A DNA stretch of 64,000 bases, from NCBI RefSeq assembly GCF_003815975.1, contig NZ_CP033932.1:1302001-1366000 (forward strand). The letters run 5' to 3'. Positions 35,585 to 44,008 of this stretch are shown piece by piece; the first letter of the stretch is position 1; each line of letters starts with the position of its first letter. Below the pieces are notes generated by a model. The model was not told where the DNA came from. It did not search any database and saw only the letters and a list, made by a program, of their open reading frames with translations. Source of the stretch: Chryseobacterium bernardetii (GTDB lineage Bacteria > Bacteroidota > Bacteroidia > Flavobacteriales > Weeksellaceae). A program made the position numbers and the translations under genes.

Positions 35585-36049
35585 TTACGGTTTAGCCGTT
35601 TCTATTTTTATCCCAACATCCTCAATTCCGGGAAGGTTGTCATTTCTCATCGCCTGAATCAGGCCGATTTCATATTTTCCCTTCGCTGGAAATCTGTAAT
35701 TTATTTTATACTGAAACAACGTTTCTTTTGTGTCACCAAAGCCCGTACCAAGCCATTCTCCGTTTGGCTTTGCTAAAATATAGTTCAGGGTATCAGTCTC
35801 CTTTTTTTTGTTTTGAAGGTTGGTGAAATTTACAATAAACCTTATATTGCTGTAAGGGTAATTATTGTTATTTCTTACGACAAATATAATATTTTTAGGA
35901 TTCTGCGGATCTGAAATTTCAAGATTAAATTTTTGTTCACTTTTCTTATTCCACTTATTGTCAACGGAATTCATGATAACATCTTCTCCTGAAGAAGAGG
36001 TACAGCTAAAGAAAAGGATAAAGGTGAATAATCCTAAAATGTTACGCAT
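35585..36049 (-). CDS. gldH: Gliding motility lipoprotein GldH
   Basis: GldH is a lipoprotein required for gliding in Flavobacterium johnsoniae and conserved in non-gliding relatives, where it belongs to the gliding/T9SS-associated set. The 154-residue protein has a lipoprotein signal (ILFFSC, C16) and the family body, with IIFVVRNNNNYPYSNIRFIV and PNGEWLGTGFGDTKETLFQY. It overlaps the 3' end of ricT by 8 bp and lies 6 bp before the PBP1A gene, the usual order in Flavobacteriia. Confidence 0.93.
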   Translation of the reverse strand: MRNILGLFTFILFFSCTSSSGEDVIMNSVDNKWNKKSEQKFNLEISDPQNPKNIIFVVRNNNNYPYSNIRFIVNFTNLQNKKKETDTLNYILAKPNGEWLGTGFGDTKETLFQYKINYRFPAKGKYEIGLIQAMRNDNLPGIEDVGIKIETAKP

Positions 36050-37439
36050 TTTTATCTTTTTTTGGAGGATATTTCTTTTTAAATTTTTTCTTGTTCGGAT
36101 TGCCTTGCTGAGCTTTATCTGTATCAGGATTACTTTCAGCTCTTACCTTTTCCACAGGTGCTTTTTGTTGCTGTTGCGGTTTTGGCTGTCTTGGCTGGTT
36201 TCCGGAATTGGCATTAGGGTTTTCTGGTTTTTCAGATCTGTTAGGTTTTTCCTGTCTTTCAGTTCTGTTTTTCTTTTGCCCTTGTCCTTGCCCCTGATTT
36301 TGATTATTATTCTGCTTATTCTGGTTGTTCCTGTTTCTGTTGTTCCTGTTTTTCTTCTCGAAGCGATCCACATTGTTTTCCTGGATCAGGTCAATGCTTT
36401 GAGAGGATGTTTCAGGCTGCTTCAATTCTTCCAGAGGAAGTATTTTTTCTCCTCTTTTGTTTTTTGAAATCAGTTTTTTAACAAGATCAATGTCGAAATC
36501 ATACCAAGCAATGGAGTTTTCTACATAAGCAAACCACATTTTCTTTTTGAAGACATCTATTTTAATACAGAAGGCTTTTCCTTTTTCTGTTTCCAGCGTG
36601 GTGGAAGAAGATGGGAAGTTGCTTAATGCATCCAGGTAGCTGTCAAGCTCATAATTAAGGCAGCATTTAAGCTTACCGCATTGTCCTGCAAGTTTCTGGG
36701 GGTTAATGCTTAACTGTTGGTATCTTGCCACGTTGGTATTTACAGATCTGAAGTCTGTAAGCCATGTAGAACAGCAAAGCTCACGTCCGCAGGAACCAAT
36801 TCCGCCTACTTTAGCCGCTTCCTGTCTGAACCCGATTTGTTTCATATCGATCTTGGTTCTGAAAGCTCCGGCATAATCTTTAATCAGCTGTCTGAAATCT
36901 ATTCGGTTATCAGCTGTATAATAGAACGTTATTTTTGAAGAATCTCCCTGATATTCAACATCAGTTACCTTCATTTCAAGACCTAATCTCTGGGCAATTT
37001 TTCTTGCTTCGAGCTTTACAGCGTCCTCTTTTTTTCTTGCTTCCTGCCATACCTCAAGATCCTTTTGGTTGGCCTGTCTGTATATTTTAAGTGCTGATTC
37101 TTCAGAAAATTTTTTCTTTTTCATCTGAATCTTTACTAATTCTCCCGTAAGGCTTACTACGCCTACATCGTGTCCCGGACTAGATTCTACTGTAATTACG
37201 CTACCTATATGTAAAGGAATATTATTTACATTCTTATAAAACGATTTTCTGTCATTTTTAAATCTAACTTCTACAAAATCACACCTGTTTGGTGCCGGAT
37301 TGTTGATGTTAGAAAGCCAGTCAAAAACACTTAATTTATAACTATTCCCGCAGGTATTTACATTTTCACAGCCATTTGCGGTTTTTTTAGGACCACAAGA
37401 ATGTGCAGAATCGCCGGATGTTTTGCATCCACAACTCAT
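36042..37439 (-). CDS. ricT: RicT/YaaT-like PSP1-domain protein
   Basis: RicT homologues act in the cytoplasm as a regulator of RNA maturation in Bacillus (with RicA and RicF); the Bacteroidota role is not established. The 465-residue protein carries the PSP1 core with GSCGRELCCSTWL and AGQCGKLKCCLNYELDSY, whose cysteines are family features. The N-terminus adds a cysteine-rich start (C3, C5, C15, C24, C30) and the last 130 residues are a low-complexity tail rich in R, N, Q and K (KQNNNQNQGQGQGQK). It is first in the ricT-gldH-PBP1A operon. Confidence 0.88.
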   Translation of the reverse strand: MSCGCKTSGDSAHSCGPKKTANGCENVNTCGNSYKLSVFDWLSNINNPAPNRCDFVEVRFKNDRKSFYKNVNNIPLHIGSVITVESSPGHDVGVVSLTGELVKIQMKKKKFSEESALKIYRQANQKDLEVWQEARKKEDAVKLEARKIAQRLGLEMKVTDVEYQGDSSKITFYYTADNRIDFRQLIKDYAGAFRTKIDMKQIGFRQEAAKVGGIGSCGRELCCSTWLTDFRSVNTNVARYQQLSINPQKLAGQCGKLKCCLNYELDSYLDALSNFPSSSTTLETEKGKAFCIKIDVFKKKMWFAYVENSIAWYDFDIDLVKKLISKNKRGEKILPLEELKQPETSSQSIDLIQENNVDRFEKKNRNNRNRNNQNKQNNNQNQGQGQGQKKNRTERQEKPNRSEKPENPNANSGNQPRQPKPQQQQKAPVEKVRAESNPDTDKAQQGNPNKKKFKKKYPPKKDKNA

Positions 37440-37461
37440 ATTACTATTATTTATAATCTTG

Positions 37462-37490
37462 CAAATTTATGTATTTTTATCTTTATGCAA
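37462..37490 (-). promoter_or_regulatory. Promoter of the ricT-gldH-PBP1A operon
   Basis: On the minus strand TTG (37488-37490) and TAAATTTG (37462-37469) are 18 bp apart, a full match, 23 bp before the ricT start. Confidence 0.7.
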
Positions 37491-37889
37491 TTCTAAAATA
37501 CTTAAATAACCTGAATTCCGGGTAAAACATTTTTATATTTTAGTAAAGATATGAAGAGCATGTTCTGAAGAAGGCGTGTTCAAAAGGTTTATTAAACCGG
37601 TTTTGATGATTTCAAAATGCTGGGTTTCCCGAAGGATTTACTGTTGGCCACTTTAACATTTTTTCAAATTTTTACTTCTCTCGTTGTTTTGAAAGCTGAT
37701 AATTCACTTGTGTTAAACATTTGTTTAAGATTAAACGATTTCATCCATTCCTTATTTGTGTTTCTATAAGATATTGTTAATTACTTATTTGTGGTTTGTT
37801 ATGTTTAGAATGCTATTTTAAACATAGTTTTCTTTTTGCATATTGTTTAAAATGTTAGGAAATATTAACAGGTGTATTCAAAATAATTT

Positions 37890-37897
37890 TATATTTG
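37890..37897 (+). promoter_or_regulatory. -7 box of the FadL-like gene
   Basis: TATATTTG matches TAnnTTTG and lies 19 bp before the start codon; the -33 element is not obvious. Confidence 0.5.
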
Positions 37898-37916
37898 GGT
37901 TATATAATAATAGTCT

Positions 37917-39158
37917 ATGAAAAAAATATTAGTATCAACTGCTTTATTGGCGGGCGTTTTATCTTACGCAGGAGGCTTCAGGGTTTCTCTGCAGGGGGTA
38001 AAGCAATTGGCAATGGCGCATACTAGTGCTCATGCCGAAGATGCAAGTGTTGCATTCTTCAACCCGGCAGGTATGTCATTTATTCCTTCCAGGCTGAGTG
38101 TAGTGGCAGGAGGGTTTGGTGCAAGTAATAAAGTTACTTTTCAAAACTTAAATACTTTGCAGAGTACAGAGACGGATAACCCTCTGGGAACTCCGGTCTA
38201 TGCAGCAATTACTTATAAACCAATTGAAAAGCTATCTGTAGGTTTCAGTTTTTCAACACCTTTCGGAAGTACGATTAAATGGCCGGATAACTGGGAAGGT
38301 AAGGAGATGGTACAGAAAATGGAGCTGAAGAGTTATTATTTCCAGCCGATGGTCTCTGTAAAGCTGGCTCCCTGGTTAGCTTTTGGGGCGAGTTACATCT
38401 ATGCAAGAGGAAAAGTAGACTGGGATAAAGCTGTAACCCAATTTAACGGACAGGTAAACATTAATGACGAAAAAGCAAGCGGACACGGATATGGATTTGG
38501 TTTCTATTTCAGACCTGATCCGAAATTGGATGTGAGTATTGCTTACCGCTCAGCAATTGATATGAAGGCTAAAAACGGAACGGCTACATTCAAGTTCCCG
38601 ACTCAGACACCATATTCATTATTAAAATTAAATGCTGCAGGACAGGACGGGTTCTCGGCAACACTTCCATTAGTTGAAGAATATACAATTGGTTTAACAT
38701 ACAAAGTGACACCAAAATGGCAGGTTTCTGCTGATTTCAACTATCATGGATGGGAGAGATACAGCAGGCTCGTTCTGGATTTTGATAATGCGCCGCTTGC
38801 AACTAATAATCCATCAGATCCTACAATACTTGTTAATCCTAAGAACTTTAAAAACTCTAAAACTTTCAGATTAGGAACTCAGTATGCATTCACTGATATG
38901 ATCTATGGACGTTTAGGTGCATATTATGATGAGTCTCCTTATTCTAATGAAAACTTCATACCGGAAACACCTTCTTTTGATACATATGTAATTACAGGTG
39001 GGGTAGGATTTAAACTGAAGCAGTTTGGAGTTGACATTGCAGGAGGATATGCAATGCCTCAGTATAGAAACGTAAATAATGCTAACCTTGGATTCTACGG
39101 ACAAGCAAAAGCAAGAGCGTTCTATTTTGGTCTAGGTTTATCTTATAATCCTTTTTAA
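37917..39158 (+). CDS. OmpP1/FadL family outer-membrane transporter
   Basis: The 413-residue protein has a signal peptide (ends near SYAG) followed by a FadL-type beta-barrel. The GGFRVSLQGVKQLAMAHTSA plug-like start and the AEDASVAFFNPAGMSFI block (NPAG motif) are family marks, and the C-terminus ends in the aromatic residue F expected for barrel insertion. FadL-type porins import long-chain fatty acids or other hydrophobic compounds. It lies 11 bp before a GDSL lipoprotein gene, so the pair is probably co-expressed. Confidence 0.92.
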   Translation: MKKILVSTALLAGVLSYAGGFRVSLQGVKQLAMAHTSAHAEDASVAFFNPAGMSFIPSRLSVVAGGFGASNKVTFQNLNTLQSTETDNPLGTPVYAAITYKPIEKLSVGFSFSTPFGSTIKWPDNWEGKEMVQKMELKSYYFQPMVSVKLAPWLAFGASYIYARGKVDWDKAVTQFNGQVNINDEKASGHGYGFGFYFRPDPKLDVSIAYRSAIDMKAKNGTATFKFPTQTPYSLLKLNAAGQDGFSATLPLVEEYTIGLTYKVTPKWQVSADFNYHGWERYSRLVLDFDNAPLATNNPSDPTILVNPKNFKNSKTFRLGTQYAFTDMIYGRLGAYYDESPYSNENFIPETPSFDTYVITGGVGFKLKQFGVDIAGGYAMPQYRNVNNANLGFYGQAKARAFYFGLGLSYNPF

Positions 39159-39169
39159 TTTAAAAGACT

Positions 39170-40726
39170 ATGAAAAAAATTATAATATCAACAATAGCAG
39201 TTTCTGCACTTCTTTTTACCGTAACAAGCTGTAAGACGGATTTTGATACGGATGTAAAAGATATACAGGTGTCAAAAGGAAGTGCTGATTTCTCAAAATA
39301 TGTTGCTTTAGGAAATTCACTTACTTCGGGCTATAGAGATGGAGCGCTTTATATAGACGGACAAAATGAATCTTATCCATCTATGATTGCTCAGCAAATG
39401 AAACTTGTAGGTGGAGGAGAGTTTAAGCAGCCTTTAATGGGAGATAATAACGGAGGATTACTTCTTCCTCTGGGAGGCAGTGCTACACTTCAGATTCAAG
39501 ATACAAAGCTTTATATAAAAGGTTTTGTTGATGGAGCTCCTGATATTGGTCCGGTTAATAATAATAAGGCCGCTAATTTAGTAACCAATTTTGTGAAAGG
39601 ACCCTTCAATAATATGGGAGTTCCGGGAGCAAAGGTCGCTCATTTATTAGCACCGAAATATGGTGATGTTGCGGGAATCGCAACAAAAACGGCGAACCCT
39701 TATTTTGTAAGATTTGCTTCTTCACCTAATGTATCAGTAATTGATGATTTTGTTAGTCAAAATCCTACATTCTTCTCATTATGGATTGGAAATAATGATG
39801 CTTTATTGTATGCCTTGGCAGGTGCAGACAGTTCTATTGAAACTTTAACACCTCCTGCTCAGTTTAAAACATATTATGATCTGCTGATTTCCAAAATTGA
39901 AGCAACAAAAGCTAAGGGAGTTATTGCCAATATTCCAAGTGTAACTTCTATTCCTTCTTTAACAACAATTCCAACCAATCCTTTAACCTCTGCTGTTTTA
40001 GGAAAAGGAAACGTTGCCGTTGGAGAAGCAACAATCGATGACTTAAATAAGAATGTGTATGGGCCATTAAGCCAAATCTTAACAGCATTAGGTGCAGGAG
40101 ACAGAATTAAACCTCTTTCTAAAACAGCAGCCAATCCATTGTTGATTAAAGATGAAAGTATTCCCAATTTAGGACCGCAAATCACTGCAGCTGCAGCTGG
40201 TTCCGGAAATCCAACTTTAGTGATGCTTGCTGCTTATCTTGGTGCTACTTATGGACAAGCAAGACAGGCCAAGGCAGGAGATCTTGTTCCTTTAACAACA
40301 AAAGCAGCCATTGGTACACTTGAGACCCTTCCTGCAGGTATTCCGGCATCACTTGGAGCCAGAGGGATAGCTTACCCATTTGCGGATAAGTATATTCTGA
40401 TTCCGTCTGAAATTAAAGAAATTAATGATGCTATTGATGCTTACAACGTAACAATAAAGGCTGCAGCAACAGCAAAAGGATATGCTTTTGTGGATGCAAA
40501 TGCTAAACTTAAACAATTGGCAGCAGACTCGGGAATTTCTTGGGATGGTGTAAAATATACAGCTAAATTTGTTTCAGGAGGAGCATTCTCTCTGGATGGG
40601 GTTCACTTAACAGGTAGAGGGTATGGTGTTATTGCCAACGAATTTATTACCGCAATTAATGCAACTTATAATTCGTCATTACCTCTTGTAGACCCTAATA
40701 AATACTCGGGAGTTACACTACCATAA
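39170..40726 (+). CDS. SGNH/GDSL-type esterase lipoprotein
   Basis: This 518-residue lipoprotein (signal ending TVTSC, C21) carries an SGNH hydrolase fold. The nucleophile block is YVALGNSLTSGYRDG (S50), with Asn in place of the usual Asp of GDSL. The third block is LWIGNNDALLY and the fifth is LDGVHLTGRGYGVIANEF with the D-x-x-H dyad. It probably hydrolyses esters on the outer face of the envelope. Being encoded directly after a FadL-like porin, it may release lipids for import; this link is inference. Confidence 0.9.
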   Translation: MKKIIISTIAVSALLFTVTSCKTDFDTDVKDIQVSKGSADFSKYVALGNSLTSGYRDGALYIDGQNESYPSMIAQQMKLVGGGEFKQPLMGDNNGGLLLPLGGSATLQIQDTKLYIKGFVDGAPDIGPVNNNKAANLVTNFVKGPFNNMGVPGAKVAHLLAPKYGDVAGIATKTANPYFVRFASSPNVSVIDDFVSQNPTFFSLWIGNNDALLYALAGADSSIETLTPPAQFKTYYDLLISKIEATKAKGVIANIPSVTSIPSLTTIPTNPLTSAVLGKGNVAVGEATIDDLNKNVYGPLSQILTALGAGDRIKPLSKTAANPLLIKDESIPNLGPQITAAAAGSGNPTLVMLAAYLGATYGQARQAKAGDLVPLTTKAAIGTLETLPAGIPASLGARGIAYPFADKYILIPSEIKEINDAIDAYNVTIKAAATAKGYAFVDANAKLKQLAADSGISWDGVKYTAKFVSGGAFSLDGVHLTGRGYGVIANEFITAINATYNSSLPLVDPNKYSGVTLP

Positions 40727-40748
40727 TTATTGATTAAATAAAAACTTA

Positions 40749-40780
40749 AAAACCACAGGAGTAAATCTTGTGGTTTTTTT
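40749..40780 (+). terminator. Terminator of the FadL-like/GDSL operon
   Basis: AAACCACA and TGTGGTTT pair around a loop of about 11 bases, with a T-run on the plus strand. Confidence 0.8.
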
Positions 40781-40781
40781 T

Positions 40782-40789
40782 TAAATTTG
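40782..40789 (+). promoter_or_regulatory. Putative -7 box of prs
   Basis: TAAATTTG directly follows the preceding terminator and ends 22 bp before the prs start. The -33 element at the right spacing is not evident. Confidence 0.45.
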
Positions 40790-40811
40790 CAAAATCTTTT
40801 AAAAAGTAAAA

Positions 40812-41750
40812 ATGGCCGATCAGTTAAGTTATCTATTTTGTACAAGAACCAGCAGGGACTTGGCAGAGAAAATTGCCCAGAGTTATGGGAAAGAATTAGG
40901 AAAAATCAACTTTCAGGAGTTCAGCGACGGGGAATTTGAGCCTGTTTTGGACGAATCTGTAAGAGGTGGAAGAGTTTTCCTAATCGGATCTACATTCCCG
41001 CCTGCAGACAATCTTTTAGAACTTCTTCTAATGATTGATGCAGCAAAAAGAGCTTCTGCAAAGAGCATTACCGTTGTAATTCCTTACTTCGGGCTTGCCA
41101 GACAGGACAGAAAAGACAAACCAAGAGCGCCGATCGGTGCCAAGTTAGTTGCTAACCTTCTTACAGCAGCGGGAGCAACAAGAGTAATGACAATGGATCT
41201 TCATGCAGATCAGATTCAGGGATTCTTCGAAATTCCGGTAGATCATCTTTATGCTTCTACTATTTTCGTAGATTACATCAAATCTTTAAATCTTGATAAT
41301 CTTACGATTGCTTCTCCGGATATGGGAGGGGCAAAAAGAGCAAAAAACTATGCCGGTCACTTAGGAGCAGAAGTAGTAATTGCTTATAAAGAAAGAAAAA
41401 AAGCAAACGTTGTAGAAGAGATGTTCCTTATTGGAGATGTTACAGGTAAGAACGTAATTCTTATTGATGACATGATTGATACTGCAGGAACGCTTTGCAA
41501 AGCAGCTGATATCCTGATTGAGAAAGGAGCAAAAACAGTAAGAGCTATGGCTACTCACGGAGTGCTTTCAGGAAAGGCTTACGAGAATATTGAGAACTCA
41601 AAAATATTGGAAGTTATTGTAACTGACTCAATTCCTGTTAAAAATAATTTGTCATCTAAAATAAAAGTGCTATCTTGCGCCCCATTATTTGCGGACGTTA
41701 TGACAATGGTTCATGAGCACAAATCAATCAGTAGCAAGTTTGTTATTTAA
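40812..41750 (+). CDS. prs: Ribose-phosphate pyrophosphokinase
   Basis: Prs makes PRPP from ribose 5-phosphate and ATP for nucleotide, histidine and tryptophan synthesis; Apt in this window also uses PRPP. At 312 residues it has the family length. Visible motifs are PYFGLARQDRKDKPRAPIGA (ATP site and flexible loop), MDLHADQIQGFF (catalytic-site His/Asp), and the PRPP loop VILIDDMIDTAGTL. It is followed by the L25 gene after 56 bp, a common arrangement in this phylum. Confidence 0.97.
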   Translation: MADQLSYLFCTRTSRDLAEKIAQSYGKELGKINFQEFSDGEFEPVLDESVRGGRVFLIGSTFPPADNLLELLLMIDAAKRASAKSITVVIPYFGLARQDRKDKPRAPIGAKLVANLLTAAGATRVMTMDLHADQIQGFFEIPVDHLYASTIFVDYIKSLNLDNLTIASPDMGGAKRAKNYAGHLGAEVVIAYKERKKANVVEEMFLIGDVTGKNVILIDDMIDTAGTLCKAADILIEKGAKTVRAMATHGVLSGKAYENIENSKILEVIVTDSIPVKNNLSSKIKVLSCAPLFADVMTMVHEHKSISSKFVI

Positions 41751-41806
41751 TTGATTTTGAATAGTTTACAAATTAAATTAAGAACAATTTTTTAAATTTT
41801 TTATAA

Positions 41807-42448
41807 ATGAAATCTATTACAATTCAAGGTACAAAAAGAGAAAGCGTGGGCAAAAAGTCTACAAAAGCTTTACGTGATGCTGAATTAGTTCCTTGTGTTG
41901 TTTATGGAGGTGAGGCACCTTTAAACTTCTCTGCTGAAGAGAACGCTTTCAAAGGATTAGTATACACTCCTGAAGCACACACGGTATCTATTGAAGTTGA
42001 CGGACAAACAATTCCAGCTGTTCTTCAGGATATTCAGTTCCACCCAATTACAGACAAAATTCTTCACGTTGACTTCTACCAGTTATCTGACGATAAGCCA
42101 GTTATTATGGAAGTTCCAGTAAGAATTACAGGACGTTCTAAAGGTGTTGTTGCTGGTGGTGTTTTACGTCAGTCTTTCAGAAAGCTAAAAGTAAAAGCTA
42201 TCCCTGCTAACCTACCTGACGAGATCGTTGTTGACGTTACTCCATTAAGAATCGGTAACAAACTTTACATCGGTGGTATCAAAACTGAAGGATATTCTTT
42301 CATGCACCCGGACAATGCAGTAGTAGTTGCTGTTAAGATGTCTAGAAATGCAATGAAAGGAGGTGCAGCTGCAATGGATGATGAAGATGAAGAAGAAGTT
42401 GCAACTGAAGAAGGAGCAGCTCCAGCAGAAGAAACTGCAGCAGAATAA
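41807..42448 (+). CDS. rplY: 50S ribosomal protein L25 / Ctc general stress-type
   Basis: This is the long two-domain L25 (213 residues): an N-terminal 5S rRNA-binding domain ([18 protein letters not shown]) and a C-terminal TL5/Ctc beta domain. A very acidic tail ([19 protein letters not shown]) follows. It binds 5S rRNA in the large subunit. It lies after prs and is followed by a strong terminator. Assignment is secure. Confidence 0.97.
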   Translation: MKSITIQGTKRESVGKKSTKALRDAELVPCVVYGGEAPLNFSAEENAFKGLVYTPEAHTVSIEVDGQTIPAVLQDIQFHPITDKILHVDFYQLSDDKPVIMEVPVRITGRSKGVVAGGVLRQSFRKLKVKAIPANLPDEIVVDVTPLRIGNKLYIGGIKTEGYSFMHPDNAVVVAVKMSRNAMKGGAAAMDDEDEEEVATEEGAAPAEETAAE

Positions 42449-42472
42449 GAATTGCTTATTTAAACAATATAG

Positions 42473-42501
42473 AACCCGTCTTTTTTTGACGGGTTTTTTT
42501 T
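42473..42501 (+). terminator. Terminator of prs-rplY
   Basis: AACCCGTC (42473-42480) and GACGGGTT (42488-42495) pair around a T7 loop, with a further T-run to 42501. Confidence 0.9.
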
Positions 42502-42647
42502 ATTTGTAATATTTCAGGATAAGCTATAAGTAATTTTACTTTTTATCTTTTGCTTCATTAGCTTCGCTCACTATTTCTCATTGAATATTTCTATCAACTG
42601 ACAAGTATCAGGCTATATCTTCATGCTTCCTTTCGGAAAAAAAGCCG

Positions 42648-42655
42648 TAAATTTG
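42648..42655 (+). promoter_or_regulatory. Putative -7 box of sufS
   Basis: TAAATTTG lies 42 bp before the sufS start; no clear -33 element at the preferred spacing. Confidence 0.4.
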
Positions 42656-42697
42656 AAGAGTTCTAAATAAGGGCGTTTTAATTTAAAAAATAAATAA

Positions 42698-43918
42698 ATG
42701 TTTGACATTCAGGAAATAAGAAGCCAGTTTTCTATATTGGACAGAGAAGTGAATGGTAAACCGTTGGTTTATCTGGATAATGCAGCTACATCTCAAAAGC
42801 CAAATTCGGTTTTGGACGTCTGTCACGCATATTATACGGAGCTTAATGCCAATGTTCACAGAGGAATCCATACATTAAGCCAACTCGCAACAGAAGAAAT
42901 GGAACTTTCCAGAAGGAAGATCCAGAAGTTCATTAATGCAGAACATGATTTCGAAGTTATATTTACAAAAGGAACAACGGAAGGATTGAACCTTATCTCT
43001 TATATTTTAACGCAAAAATTGCAAAAAGACGATGAGATTATTATTTCTTACCTGGAGCATCACTCCAATATTGTTCCATGGCAGTTGCTTTGTGAAAGAA
43101 CCGGGGCAAAACTTCGTGTGATTCCTATTGACGAAAACGGAGTTCTTCAGTTAGATTATTTTGATAATTTTTTAAGTGAAAAAACAAAGGTAGTTTCTGT
43201 TAATCAGGTTTCCAATGCATTGGGAATTGTAAACCCTATTGAGGAAATCATTGCCAGAACAAGAAAGAATACGGATGCTTATGTTGTTATTGATGGAGCA
43301 CAGTCTGCCCCTCACTTCAATATTGATGTTCAGAAACTGGATTGCGATTTCTTTGTATTCTCGGGACATAAAATGTATGCTCCTATGGGAACGGGAATTT
43401 TATACGGAAAGCGTGAGATATTGGAAGCTTTACCGCCATTCCATGGAGGTGGAGAGATGATTGCAACATGTTCTTTTGAAGGGACAACCTACGCAGGGTT
43501 GCCATTTAAATATGAAGCCGGAACGCCCAATGTAGGCGGTAATATTGCTCTGGGAGCAGCTGTTGATTTTATGAACAGGGTAGGGCATGAGAATATTCAG
43601 AACCATGAAAATGCTTTATTGGAATATGCTCAAAGACATCTTTTAGAAATTGAAGGTCTGAAAGTATATGGTGAAAAAGCGAAGAGAACAGGAGTTGTTT
43701 CCTTTAATCTGGAAGGAATAGGGATTTCTTCCGACGTAGGAATGATCCTGGATAAAATGGGTATTGCTGTAAGAACCGGACATCACTGTACGCAGCCTAT
43801 CATGGAGTTCTTTAACATTGCCGGTACGGTAAGAGCCAGCTTTGCTGTTTACAATACCTTTGAAGAAATTGATCTTTTAGTGGAAGGCGTTAAAAAAGCC
43901 CAGAGAATGCTGAGTTAA
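42698..43918 (+). CDS. sufS: Cysteine desulfurase SufS
   Basis: SufS is a PLP enzyme that removes sulfur from cysteine and delivers it, as a persulfide, to the SUF scaffold. The 406-residue group II desulfurase starts with SQFSILDREVNGKPLVYLDN. It has the PLP lysine in FSGHKMYAPMG and the persulfide cysteine in RTGHHCTQPIMEFF, with the group II loop length. Its partners SufA, B, C and D are about 35 kb away, so it is a separate transcription unit; no sufE gene is adjacent. Confidence 0.96.
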   Translation: MFDIQEIRSQFSILDREVNGKPLVYLDNAATSQKPNSVLDVCHAYYTELNANVHRGIHTLSQLATEEMELSRRKIQKFINAEHDFEVIFTKGTTEGLNLISYILTQKLQKDDEIIISYLEHHSNIVPWQLLCERTGAKLRVIPIDENGVLQLDYFDNFLSEKTKVVSVNQVSNALGIVNPIEEIIARTRKNTDAYVVIDGAQSAPHFNIDVQKLDCDFFVFSGHKMYAPMGTGILYGKREILEALPPFHGGGEMIATCSFEGTTYAGLPFKYEAGTPNVGGNIALGAAVDFMNRVGHENIQNHENALLEYAQRHLLEIEGLKVYGEKAKRTGVVSFNLEGIGISSDVGMILDKMGIAVRTGHHCTQPIMEFFNIAGTVRASFAVYNTFEEIDLLVEGVKKAQRMLS

Positions 43919-43941
43919 TGATCTATAGTATAAATATAATA

Positions 43942-43967
43942 AAGCCCTGCCAATAATGACAGGGCTT
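43942..43967. terminator. Bidirectional terminator between sufS and hemE
   Basis: AAGCCCTG (43942-43949) and CAGGGCTT (43960-43967) form an 8-bp stem between convergent genes; T content follows on both strands. Confidence 0.75.
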
Positions 43968-44008
43968 CTTTATGATCTGAACTTTCATTGTGAAAGTTAA
44001 TTCTTGTT

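Larger units (their letters stand above)
37440..37916. other. Long divergent intergenic region ricT / FadL-like gene
   Basis: This 477-bp region has no ORF I can support. It contains the ricT promoter at one end and a plus-strand TATATTTG at the other. In the middle is a 7-2-7 inverted repeat, TTAAACA (37713-37719) and TGTTTAA (37722-37728), which may be an operator for the porin gene. Confidence 0.5.

Noticed and set aside
35865..36467. A 200-codon plus-strand frame rich in Phe, Leu and Ser
   Set aside because: It is antisense to gldH and the Lys/Asn/Gln-rich tail of ricT; hydrophobic codons are the expected complement of that tail.
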